Below are positions 42,532-50,261 of a DNA stretch of 64,000 nt, in pieces. Position 1 is the stretch's first letter. Every line of letters begins with the position of its first letter. Both the position numbers and the translations under genes were made by a program. This stretch comes from Acerihabitans sp047324305 (GTDB lineage: Bacteria; Pseudomonadota; Gammaproteobacteria; Enterobacterales; Enterobacteriaceae): the NCBI RefSeq assembly GCF_047324305.1, contig NZ_CP178740.1:4774001-4838000 (forward strand), written 5' to 3'. The notes under the pieces are model-generated. The model did no database searches and was not told the origin of the DNA. It worked only from the letters and a program-made list of their open reading frames with translations.

Positions 42532-43359
42532 TCAGCCGATGAGGATGGCGCCGGCGGCGATCACCGCGCACGCCAGCATCTTGCGCACCGTCAGCGCCTC
42601 GCCCAGGAAAAAATACCCCATCGCCGCCGCGAACAGGATGCTGGTTTCGCGCAATGCCGATACCGCCCCCATCGGAGCGCCCGCCATGGCGTAAATGACG
42701 ATGCCATAGGCCAGCAGAGACACCAGCCCGCCGATAAAAGCCGCGATGAACCCGGGCCGGGGGGTTAATAAACTCGTTACGCCGCGCAGGCCGATGTATA
42801 CCGCCGGCATCAAGATGCCCCACAAGGCGCACATCCATGCCGTGTATGCCATCGGCGCGCCGGACAAGCGCACGCCGATGCCGTCCGTTACGCTGTAAGC
42901 GGCAATGAAACATCCGGTTCCCAGGGCATACGGCAGGCTTGCCGGCGCCAGCCGGCGCCCGGTGAAGGTCAGGGAAATAATACCGCCCGATATCAGGGCA
43001 ATGCCAACCAGAGCGCCCATCCCTATCCGCTCGCCGTCGAACACCGATGCCGCGACGGTGATTAACAAAGGCGAGGAACCGCGTGAAACCGGATAGGTTT
43101 GCCCGAGGTCTCCGGCTTGATAGCTCTTGACGAGAAACAGGTTATAACCCACATGCAGTCCCGCTGACAGCAGCGCATACATCCAGCTGGCTTTGGCTGG
43201 AGGCGCCAGGCACAAGGCGATGGCGGCGCTGGCAACCGCCACCGCCAGGCACATGACCGTCATCGACCACAGCCTGTCGGCTCCGCCGCGCAAAAGCGTA
43301 TTCCAGCCGGCATGCAAGAGCGCGGCGCACAGTATCAGTAAAATAATATGAAAGGGCAT
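42532..43359 (-). CDS. EamA/DMT-family transporter (paralogue 1)
   Basis: Ten-helix drug/metabolite transporter superfamily protein of 275 residues with two EamA repeats. Motifs include LLHAGWNTLLRGGADRL at the N-terminus, GQTYPVSRGSSPLLITV in helix 4 and SALRETSILFAAAMGYFFLGE in the second repeat. It is homologous along its length to the 277-residue protein at 44653-45486. The substrate is unknown; many EamA proteins export amino acids or metabolites. It is on the same strand as, and downstream of, a LysR regulator. Confidence 0.85.
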   Translation of the reverse strand: MPFHIILLILCAALLHAGWNTLLRGGADRLWSMTVMCLAVAVASAAIALCLAPPAKASWMYALLSAGLHVGYNLFLVKSYQAGDLGQTYPVSRGSSPLLITVAASVFDGERIGMGALVGIALISGGIISLTFTGRRLAPASLPYALGTGCFIAAYSVTDGIGVRLSGAPMAYTAWMCALWGILMPAVYIGLRGVTSLLTPRPGFIAAFIGGLVSLLAYGIVIYAMAGAPMGAVSALRETSILFAAAMGYFFLGEALTVRKMLACAVIAAGAILIG

Positions 43360-43439
43360 GCGCCATAGTAAGCAGCCCCGCTCTTTGATGAAAGCAAAGT
43401 CTCCTCATTGCTGCATGAAGATATCCTCATGTATCGGTA

Positions 43440-44348
43440 TCAGAGATAGCCTTGTTGGGCCTGGGCTGATTGCGCCATGAGCCAGTGGCGAAAGCTGACG
43501 ATATGAGGCTGCGATTCGACAGCTTTTGGACAGACAAAATAATAAGCGACCGGCGAAGGGAACGGTATGTCGAACAGCCGGACCAGGCTGCCGTCGCGTA
43601 GTTCAGTTTCGACATGTCCGCTGCGGGCCAGGGCGATACCCTGGCCCAGCAGCGCCGCCTGGACCGTCATATTCGTGTCGGCGAACCTGACGCTTTCCCT
43701 GAGCGCGGAAACGCCGACCCCCGCCTGTTGCAGCCACAGCGCCCATTTCGGCACCAGATCCGCGCCGTCTCTTGTCAGCAGCGGGTAGCGCAATAATTCG
43801 GCAGGCTCATGGGGCGCGCCAAATCGATGCAAAAGATCGGGACTGGCAACCGGAAAGATCTGCTCCCTGAACATGAATTCCGAGTACAGGCCTGGATAAT
43901 TGCCGGTGCCGAAACGGATGGCCACGTCCGACTCGGCGCTGGAAAAATTGATGGCTTTGTCCGTGGTTTCCAGCGTGACCAGAATTTCCGGATGCCGCTG
44001 GGACAAATCCGGCAATCTTGGCAGCAGCCATTTCAGGGCGAAGGAGTAGGTGGTACTAAGCCTGAGCCGGACCCTGCCCTTTTGCTCTCTCAGATCGCTG
44101 AGCGTCGCCTCCAGGTGCATAAAGAATTCACGCACGATGGGCGCCAGCGCTGCGCCTGCAGGCGTCAGGCTCAATGATTTGCCACGCTGAAATAGCGACA
44201 AGCCCCAGATCTCTTCGAGATGTTTAAGCTGATGGCTTACCGCGCTTTGGGTAATATGCAATTCGTCCGCAGCGGCGGTGAACGTTGCATGCCGCGTCGC
44301 CACCTCAAAGGCGCGCAGCGTGGCGGTGGGAGGCAGATCCCTCATCAT
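43440..44348 (-). CDS. LysR-family regulator, GcvA-like
   Basis: LysR-type regulator of 302 residues. The winged helix-turn-helix (about 5-65) has LPPTATLRAFEVATRHATFT, then AADELHITQSAVSHQLKHLE, characteristic of the GcvA subgroup; the rest is the type 2 periplasmic-binding-protein effector domain. The start at 44348 (first of two ATGs) follows GAGGAAACAAC. It lies between two EamA transporter paralogues, one on each side, so it probably controls one or both. Confidence 0.88.
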   Translation of the reverse strand: MMRDLPPTATLRAFEVATRHATFTAAADELHITQSAVSHQLKHLEEIWGLSLFQRGKSLSLTPAGAALAPIVREFFMHLEATLSDLREQKGRVRLRLSTTYSFALKWLLPRLPDLSQRHPEILVTLETTDKAINFSSAESDVAIRFGTGNYPGLYSEFMFREQIFPVASPDLLHRFGAPHEPAELLRYPLLTRDGADLVPKWALWLQQAGVGVSALRESVRFADTNMTVQAALLGQGIALARSGHVETELRDGSLVRLFDIPFPSPVAYYFVCPKAVESQPHIVSFRHWLMAQSAQAQQGYL

Positions 44349-44652
44349 GTTGTTTCCTCGGTGAACACACGCCATAGCGGCTTATATGAACAGAAGCTCA
44401 TGGTAATATATTCTATGCCCCGGCTGAAAAATAGATGCCGGGGTCTTGCGGTGCTGAATTCATCGAAAATCTACCCCAGGGACGGACCGGGACGTTCAGG
44501 CGCCGCCCGTACGCGGCCAAGTCCCCGAAAATTTATATGCCTACAGCATTTGTATTTGATTTCCGTGCCCATCATGCGGCATGCTTTTTTTTAACATTCG
44601 CAAAACGCAGTATATCTATGACCCTATTTTGCTTCCCTCGACGCTGGTTCGC
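44349..44652. other. LysR-EamA divergent intergenic region
   Basis: About 300 bases. CCCCGGC (44418-44424) and GCCGGGG (44437-44443) form an inverted repeat with a 12-base gap that could be a regulator site or hairpin. A run of eight T residues follows CATGCGGCATGC at about 44572-44592. No gene is supported. Confidence 0.45.
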
Positions 44653-45486
44653 ATGACCGCTTTTGCCTTTAGCGTAGTGCTGTTTGCCGCTGTGTTGCAC
44701 GCCACCTGGAATGCCGTGGTCAAAGGCGGCGCCGATAAACTACTAACGACCATACTGGTCACCGCGTGCGCCGCGCTGATCGCCGCCCTGGCGCTGCCGT
44801 TTTTGCCCGCCCCCGCCAAGGAAAGCTGGCCTTTTATCGGCGCGTCGGCCCTGCTGCAAGTTCTGTATTTTTGCCTGGTGGCGAGAACCTATCGCATCGC
44901 CGATATGAGTCAGACCTATCCTTTAATGCGCGGCAGCGCCCCGCTTATCGTCGCGGCCATGGGCGCGCTATTTTTTGGCGTGCTATTAACGCCGACCGCC
45001 TGGCTGGGAATTGCCATAATTTGCGCAGGCATAATAAGCATGGCCATATTTGCGCACGGGCAAGACAAAAAAGGGGTGGTGTTGGCGTTGCTCAATGCCG
45101 CTGTTATCGCCGGTTACACCCTTATTGACGGGCAAGGCGTGCGGTTATCCCGCGCCCCCGCCGCGTATACGTTGTTGATTTTCCTGTTTACCGGCGTGCC
45201 CCTGCTTGCCTGGGCCATGTGCAGGCGACGCGCTGCGGTAAAAGGCTATTTCGCCGCCAATTGGCATCTGGGCATGGCGGGCGGATTTGGCACCGTCGCC
45301 TCCTATGGGCTGGCGCTGTGGGCCATGACGGTTGCGCCGGTCGCCGTGGTTGCCGCGCTGCGGGAAACCTCGATATTATTTGGGCTTATTCTCTCGGGCC
45401 TGGTCCTGCGCGAACGCATAAGTCCATCACGGGTCGTGGCGGCCTGCATCATAGCGATAGGCGCGGGAGTGTTGCGGTTGGCTTAA
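44653..45486 (+). CDS. EamA/DMT-family transporter (paralogue 2)
   Basis: Membrane transporter of 277 residues with ten predicted helices and two EamA repeats. It aligns end to end with the gene at 42532-43359: VLHATWNAVVKGGADKLL matches LLHAGWNTLLRGGADRLW, MSQTYPLMRGSAPLIV matches LGQTYPVSRGSSPLLI, and AALRETSILFGLILSGLVLRE matches SALRETSILFAAAMGYFFLGE. The start was placed at 44653 because it gives the same N-terminus as the paralogue, though its ribosome site is weak; the frame is open to 44581. Substrate unknown. Confidence 0.83.
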   Translation: MTAFAFSVVLFAAVLHATWNAVVKGGADKLLTTILVTACAALIAALALPFLPAPAKESWPFIGASALLQVLYFCLVARTYRIADMSQTYPLMRGSAPLIVAAMGALFFGVLLTPTAWLGIAIICAGIISMAIFAHGQDKKGVVLALLNAAVIAGYTLIDGQGVRLSRAPAAYTLLIFLFTGVPLLAWAMCRRRAAVKGYFAANWHLGMAGGFGTVASYGLALWAMTVAPVAVVAALRETSILFGLILSGLVLRERISPSRVVAACIIAIGAGVLRLA

Positions 45487-45622
45487 AATCCCGGCGCTAA
45501 AATTTCCCCCAGCCGTTAAGCAATTAATCTGGTTTACATCGCGTAGTACCGAAGGCGATCGCCAGCGCCGGCATTAGAAAGAGACAGCGACGAAAGGCCG
45601 TGCCGCAATGCCGTGATGACCA

Positions 45623-46027
45623 CTACAGATTCATTGTTCCCTTATCGTAATCCATCTGGGCTTGCAGAACCTGGGCTGAATGAGTAACCGTCCAGTCAAA
45701 TAATGCCCGAAACGGCACCTCCAGCGTGCGCCCCAGCGGCGTGACGCTGTACTCCACCGCGACCTGGGAAGCAGGAATAACCCGGCGGGCAAGGATGCCG
45801 CTGCGCTCGAGGCGCCTTAGGCTAAGGGTCAGTGATTTTTGGGAAATGCCGTCCAGGCAACGCCTGATTTCATTGAAGCGCAAGGGCTTATGGCACAGCG
45901 CCGCCAGGATCAGCACCGACCATTTATCCGTGATCTGATCCAGCAGTAAACGGCTTGAACCGCCGGCTCCCCCTGCCTCTATGGCCGGCTCGTCTTGAGC
46001 CGCCGTTTGCCCAGCCTGATTCAACAT
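45623..46027 (-). CDS. HxlR family transcriptional regulator
   Basis: Winged-helix regulator of 134 residues. The HxlR core is plain: ITDKWSVLILAALCHKPLRF, NEIRRCLDGISQKSLTLSLRR, LERSGILARRVIPASQVAVE and YSVTPLGRTL. GGAGGAAAC precedes the ATG. It is divergent from a broken SnoaL-like gene. A palindrome-like GTGCCTAATTGACAC (46062-46076) between the two genes is a candidate operator. These regulators usually respond to electrophiles or aldehydes; with both neighbours damaged its targets may lie elsewhere. Confidence 0.88.
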   Translation of the reverse strand: MLNQAGQTAAQDEPAIEAGGAGGSSRLLLDQITDKWSVLILAALCHKPLRFNEIRRCLDGISQKSLTLSLRRLERSGILARRVIPASQVAVEYSVTPLGRTLEVPFRALFDWTVTHSAQVLQAQMDYDKGTMNL

Positions 46028-46125
46028 GCGGTTTCCTCCGGGATACCTAATGACATATTAGTGCCTAATTGACACCTAGTATACGTCATATACCATATGG
46101 ATTCATAACCCACAAGGAGTTACCC

Positions 46126-46589
46126 ATGTCATCTTTATATCCTGAGCAAACCGCCGATACGCTCGCCGTGGTCGAGGCGTTGTACCGGTTCGCCGCGGGC
46201 ATCGATCTGCGCATACCGACCTGCTCGCCTCAGCGCTGGCGGAAGATGCGGTGTCCGATTTCCGGCCCGCCGCGGCAAAAGCCGGATTTGAATACCCGGT
46301 GCTGGAAGGCCGGGACACTATTGTCACGGCCCTGTCGAACGCACTTAGCCAGCTCGACACGACACATTCCGTGAGCAATCCGCGGGTCTGCATTAACGGC
46401 GATAAGGCGCATCTGGAGGCGTTGGTGGAGGCGCAGCACGTAGCGCGCAATGATAACTCGCGCCACTACCTGATGAAAAACCGCTATAACGTCGAGCTGG
46501 TAAGGCGTGACCAGGTATGGCTTATTCAGCGCAACACGGTCGACAACGTCTGGCGGACGGGGGATCCAACGGTGCTCGCGGGTGCTTAG
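46126..46589 (+). pseudogene. SnoaL-like/NTF2-fold protein, frameshifted
   Basis: The ORF starts at 46126 after AAGGAGTTACCC with MSSLYPEQTADTLAVVEALY and RFAAGIDLR, then loses homology. The expected continuation TDLLASALAEDAVSDFRPAA, GFEYPVLEGRDTIVTALSNA and RNDNSRHYLMKNRYNVELVR, typical of the SnoaL-like domain family, is in the next frame and runs to 46589. A single base missing at about 46212-46216 (GATCTGCGCATACC) restores one protein of about 154 residues. This is either a true pseudogene or a sequencing indel. It is divergent from the HxlR gene. Confidence 0.75.
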
Positions 46590-46595
46590 GATCCT

Positions 46596-46947
46596 TTAAC
46601 GTCCCGCGGCGCGCAGGAAGCCCGTCACCATCTGCGTGAATTCTTCGGGGCGTTACAGCATCGCCAGGTGTCCGCCGTCCAGTTCGGCATAGCGGGCGCC
46701 GGCTATTTGCGCGGCCAGCGCCCGCCCTTGGGCGGGCGGCACCATATAGTCATGAGTGCAGCCTATGACCAGCGCGGGTTGGGTAATGCGCCCGACCCGA
46801 TCGCTTACGACCAGAACCAGGTCCAGTTCCACCTGGCGCCCAGTTACTTTCCCCGCCACCGCCGGTGCCATGTACCAATACCAGACCAGGACCCTCGCCA
46901 TCAACCCGATAGGACACTGTCGTACCCTCGATTTTAACCATTGGCAT
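46596..46947 (-). pseudogene. Alpha/beta hydrolase remnant
   Basis: Remains of an alpha/beta-hydrolase. The N-terminal part reads MPMVKIEGTTVSYRVDGEGP, then GLVLVHGTGGGGESNW with the oxyanion HG motif. The C-terminal part is in a different frame: VGRITQPALVIGCTHDYMVP, PAQGRALAAQIAGARYAELD and GGHLAML with the catalytic-histidine GGH, then a TAA stop followed by RPEEFTQMVTGFLRAAGR in frame to 46596. The nucleophile region and about half the protein are deleted, so there are a deletion, a frameshift and a nonsense codon. Confidence 0.75.
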
Positions 46948-47081
46948 GATATAAACTCTCACCGTAATCAAAGGAGGCTTTAGGCTAAACTCTGACCGTG
47001 CTGTCAAGGTCAAGAGAAAATTCAGGGGTAGCCTGGACGGCTTGCCGTGGTGGAGCGTTGCCGGACGTCATAAAAGCCCTG

Positions 47082-47156
47082 TTACGTTTTATAAGAACGC
47101 GCGCGATCGGTGCGCATTCAAAATATTCTCTTACGTCTTAATAAGAACGCGATCGA
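47082..47156. repeat. Direct repeat of the clpP-like 3' end
   Basis: TTACGTTTTATAAGAACGCG (47082 onward, continuing CGCGATCG) is an imperfect copy of TTACGTCTTAATAAGAACGC (47131 onward, continuing GATCGATC), the latter being the last codons of the clpP-like gene (DRVLIKT and stop). The copies start 49 bases apart. The first could be a relic of a second clpP-like end or of the insertion event. Confidence 0.55.
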
Positions 47157-47724
47157 TCAGCCCCCACTCAAGCGCTTCCTCCGCCGTCATAAAACGGTCG
47201 CGATCGAGCGTGCGCTCAACCTCTTCATAGCTGCGCCCGCAATGCTCGGCATATAATCGCGTAATCCGGCGTTTCGTTTGCCGCATTTCTTCGGCGTGGA
47301 TAAAGATGTCCGAGGCCTGTCCCTGATAACCGCCCAAAGGTTGATGCACGTGTAAACTGGCGTTGGGCAGCGCCACCCGCTGGCCGGGCGCGCCCGCCAT
47401 CAACAGAAATGATCCCATCGAGCGCGCGGTTCCCATGCAAAGGGTATAGACCGGCGCCTGAATAAACTGCATGGTGTCATACATGGCGAAACCGCTGGTA
47501 ACTACGCCGCCGGGCGAATTGATATACAGATGGATGGGCTTTTCCGGATTCTCGGCTTCCAGGAAAAGAAGCTGCGCGCAGACCAATGCCGACATCGTAT
47601 CGTCGACTTCACCATTGAGGAAGATAATGCGTTCGCGCAACAGCCGTGAATAAATATCGAAAGATCGTTCACCCCGGCTGGATTGCTCGACCACCATCGG
47701 GATGAGTTGCAGCGCTTCGCGCAT
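47131..47724 (-). CDS. Orphan ClpP-like serine protease, alphaproteobacterial type
   Basis: ClpP-family peptidase of 197 residues. The triad is intact: Ser102 (CMGTARSMGSF), His127 (PNASLHVHQPLGG) and Asp176 (RTLDRDRFMTAEEA). Sequence style (LIPMVVEQSSRGERSFDIYS, CAQLLFLEAENPEKPIHLY, EVERTLDRDRFMTAEEALEW) resembles ClpP of alphaproteobacteria more than the E. coli protein, suggesting transfer. The usual GQAASMG around the serine is GTARSMG here. There is no propeptide, no clpX or clpA beside it and no tig. AAGGAGTCGCCC precedes the ATG. It is probably a second ClpP in this genome; its partner and role are unknown. Confidence 0.85.
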   Translation of the reverse strand: MREALQLIPMVVEQSSRGERSFDIYSRLLRERIIFLNGEVDDTMSALVCAQLLFLEAENPEKPIHLYINSPGGVVTSGFAMYDTMQFIQAPVYTLCMGTARSMGSFLLMAGAPGQRVALPNASLHVHQPLGGYQGQASDIFIHAEEMRQTKRRITRLYAEHCGRSYEEVERTLDRDRFMTAEEALEWGLIDRVLIKT

Positions 47725-47775
47725 GGGCGACTCCTTATGGTTATGGCAAAAATACGCTGTGGCCCGCCAGGCAGA

Positions 47776-48135
47776 TCAGGCGGCAAGCATCAGAGAAGAC
47801 GTGTCGTCGTTGGCCGCAGGGGGCACCGGGCTGCCCAGCCGCGCATCTGCCAGCCGGTGGATAATAGTCAGAATGGTCCCGCCCGCGTCATTCGGCCTGA
47901 TATGCAATGTGACATGGCTTGCAAGGAAAGGCGGTTCTGCTTCCCGCAGGCGATAACGTATTTTGCCTTCCCGGGTTGATGAGAGGGGTGCGCATTGCCC
48001 CAGGGCCACGCCGGGTAGCCATTTCTCACGCAGCGCGGGAATACTGATGGCCCGCCAGACCTTTTCCGCAGGCGCATCAAGTTCATATTCGAATCGCAGC
48101 TCGTTGACGCGATCCCCGGTTTTAGGGTTTGTCAT
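47776..48135 (-). CDS. SRPBCC (AHSA1-type) domain protein
   Basis: START/SRPBCC-fold protein of 119 residues related to the Aha1-like (activator of Hsp90 ATPase) domain family; begins FEYELDAPAEKVWRAISIPALREKWLPG, of which the APAEKVWRAI and REKWLPG parts are the hallmark (shown here as family motifs). The C-terminus is somewhat short and ends DDTSSLMLAA. The start overlaps the stop of the ArsR gene by four bases (ATGA), so the two are co-translated, a common pairing in which the regulator and a small ligand-binding protein share an operon. Function unknown. Confidence 0.8.
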   Translation of the reverse strand: MTNPKTGDRVNELRFEYELDAPAEKVWRAISIPALREKWLPGVALGQCAPLSSTREGKIRYRLREAEPPFLASHVTLHIRPNDAGGTILTIIHRLADARLGSPVPPAANDDTSSLMLAA

Positions 48136-48446
48136 TGATCCATATCCTTCAGCAAAACCTTCAAATCATCCACCCGCGCGGGCCAGTAGGCCCGATACTT
48201 CGCCAGCCAGCGGGCGATAAGCGCCAAACCCTGCGGATTAATGTCGTAGTTGACAAAACGGCCCCGCCGCTCTTCGCGCACCAGACCGGCGTTGCGCAGT
48301 ACCGCCAGGTGCTGCGACATGGCGGATTGGCTAATTTCGATGCCCACGCGCAGCGCGCTGGCGTTCATACTGCCGTCCGCCAGTTTTTCGAAGATGGCGC
48401 GTCGCGTCGGATCGGCTAACGCCTTGAAGATGTCGTTTTCTATCAT
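48132..48446 (-). CDS. ArsR family transcriptional regulator
   Basis: Winged-helix repressor of 104 residues: IFKALADPTRRAIFEKLADG at the N-terminus and SQSAMSQHLAVLRNAGLVRE as the recognition region, then RRGRFVNYDINPQGLALIAR. No cysteine metal-binding motif (ELCVCDL type) is present, so it is the non-metal ArsR subgroup usually paired with SRPBCC proteins, as here. Confidence 0.9.
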   Translation of the reverse strand: MIENDIFKALADPTRRAIFEKLADGSMNASALRVGIEISQSAMSQHLAVLRNAGLVREERRGRFVNYDINPQGLALIARWLAKYRAYWPARVDDLKVLLKDMDQ

Positions 48447-48635
48447 AGCAAATACATTAGCACTTACTTATGTGTCGCGCAAGCTTCCACGCTATTTAAG
48501 CGCCCTGAACGCGTGATGGTGCGCGAAAAAGCATGGCGCTATACTGTTTATGTCGCACCTGTTCAAGGCGGTCTGTGACAAACCGGCCCGATATGGCGAT
48601 AATACGGCAAAGCACCCGTGGGGAAAGGCAACGGC

Positions 48636-49499
48636 ATGACGACAGCGCAGGATGACAATCTGCTGGGAAACTATCTCAGGTATCGCCGCACCAGGCTCGA
48701 CGCGGCAAGCCTGGGCTATTCCATGACACGCAGGCGTACGCCCGGCCTGCGCCGCGAGGAGGTGGCGCTGCTCGCCAACGTCAGTACCACATGGTATACC
48801 TGGCTTGAGCAGGGCCGCGGCGGCGCGCCGTCGGCCGACGTGCTCGACCGCCTCGCCCGCGCGCTTGCCCTGACGGATGTCGAGCGCGAGCATTTATTCC
48901 TGCTGGCCCAGAACCGGCCGCCGGAGGTGGCTTATGCCAAGCGCCGCGGCGTGACGCCGCAGTTGCAACGTATGCTTGACTCGCTGGAATATTGTCCCGC
49001 GTATGTCAAAACCGCCGAATGGGACATTATTGCCTGGAATCGCGCCGCCACGGTGGTGCTGGCCAATTATCCGGCGCTGCCCGAATCCCGGCGCAATATT
49101 TTGCGCATCATTTTCTGCGATCCCGGCGTCAGGACAAAAATACCCAATTGGGAAAGCGTGGCGCGTTTCGTGGTCACCGCCTTTCGCACCGAAACGGCCA
49201 GGACCGGCGTAGGCGCGCATGCCAGGGCGCTGGTAGAGGAATTAAGCCTGGCCAGCCCGGAGTTCGCGGCCCTGTGGCGTGACCACGACGTCGGCATTTA
49301 TGGCGAGGGAACCAAGTACATCCGGCATTCGACCCTGGGACTGATCACGCTCGAATATTCGGCGTTCTCCGTCGACGGCAAGCCGGATCTGGGCCTGGTT
49401 ATCTATAATCCGGCAACGCCCGGCGATCGGGCCGGCATCCGGGCGCTGTTGGCGGCAACCCAGGCGCCTGCGCCGCTACCGCCGGCGATGCCGGAGTAG
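48636..49499 (+). CDS. XRE-family regulator with MmyB-like ligand domain
   Basis: Regulator of 287 residues. The N-terminal helix-turn-helix has YLRYRRTRLDAASLGYSMTR, RRTPGLRREEVALLANVSTT and WYTWLEQGRGGAPSADVLDR, the distinctive pattern of the MmyB subgroup; the C-terminal domain (about 100-265) is the MmyB-like PAS-type ligand-binding domain (fatty-acid binding in the founding member). The start at 48636 follows GGGGAAAGG. It is divergent from the ArsR-SRPBCC pair; its target is not evident from the window. Confidence 0.87.
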   Translation: MTTAQDDNLLGNYLRYRRTRLDAASLGYSMTRRRTPGLRREEVALLANVSTTWYTWLEQGRGGAPSADVLDRLARALALTDVEREHLFLLAQNRPPEVAYAKRRGVTPQLQRMLDSLEYCPAYVKTAEWDIIAWNRAATVVLANYPALPESRRNILRIIFCDPGVRTKIPNWESVARFVVTAFRTETARTGVGAHARALVEELSLASPEFAALWRDHDVGIYGEGTKYIRHSTLGLITLEYSAFSVDGKPDLGLVIYNPATPGDRAGIRALLAATQAPAPLPPAMPE

Positions 49500-49535
49500 A
49501 CGCCCAGGCCAGGGCGGCGGCGCATTGGCCCCCTG

Positions 49536-50261
49536 CTACGCTTTTAGCCCCAGGCTTTGCTTGAGGGATTTAAGGTAGCGCCGGCTGACCGGCACCGTCT
49601 GGCCGTTGCTCAGTACAATTTCCGCCTGGCCGGAATCTTCCAGGCGAATTTCGCGCAAATGCGCCAGATTGACCAGGAACTGCCGGTGACACCGCACCAG
49701 CGGGGTGCGGCTTTCCAGCAGTTTCAGCGTCAGCTCGGTGAAACATTCCCCGCCCTCGATACCTGTGACATACACCCCGCTCAGCCTGGAGTTGGCGAAC
49801 AGCACGTCCTCGGTTTTCAAGAGATAGATGCGGCTGTGGCCGGTGCAGGGAATGTATTTCAGGGCGCTTTCCTGAACCGCCAGCAGGCCGATATCCTGCT
49901 CCGGGCGTTCATTGTGCAGACGGCCAAGCGTCTTGGCCAGGCGCCGCGACTCGATAGGTTTTAGCAGATAATCAAAGGCGTGTTCCTCGAACGCGCGGAC
50001 GGCGTACTCATCAAAGGCGGTCAGGAAGACGATATACGGCATGCAGGCCGGATCGATCATGCCGACCATTTCCAGCCCGCTGATGCGCGGCATCTGGATA
50101 TCCAGAAAGATGACGTCCGGATGAAGCCGGTGCACCGCCCCTATCGCTTCCAGGGCATTGGCGCTCTCGCCGACGATGGCAATTTGCGGATCCTGCTGGA
50201 GCAGGCAGCGCAGGTTTTCCCGCGCCAGCGGTTCGTCATCGACAATCAGCACGCTCAGCAT
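49536..50261 (-). CDS. btsR: LytTR-type response regulator BtsR
   Basis: Response regulator of the BtsS/BtsR (YehU/YehT) pyruvate-sensing system, which in E. coli activates the pyruvate transporter gene btsT. The receiver domain (1-120) has VLIVDDEPLARENL with the acidic pocket, phospho-acceptor Asp54 (FLDIQMPRISGLEMVGM), and DYLLKPIESRRL; the LytTR DNA-binding domain (about 140-240) has LKYIPCTGHSRIYLL and CHRQFLVNLAHLREI. Length 241 (E. coli 239). It overlaps the btsS end by seven bases. btsT is not in the window. Confidence 0.93.
   Translation of the reverse strand: MLSVLIVDDEPLARENLRCLLQQDPQIAIVGESANALEAIGAVHRLHPDVIFLDIQMPRISGLEMVGMIDPACMPYIVFLTAFDEYAVRAFEEHAFDYLLKPIESRRLAKTLGRLHNERPEQDIGLLAVQESALKYIPCTGHSRIYLLKTEDVLFANSRLSGVYVTGIEGGECFTELTLKLLESRTPLVRCHRQFLVNLAHLREIRLEDSGQAEIVLSNGQTVPVSRRYLKSLKQSLGLKA

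Noticed and set aside
41831..42913. 360-codon ORF antisense to the TetR gene and part of the EamA gene
   Set aside because: Overlaps two well-supported genes, with no ribosome site or domain.
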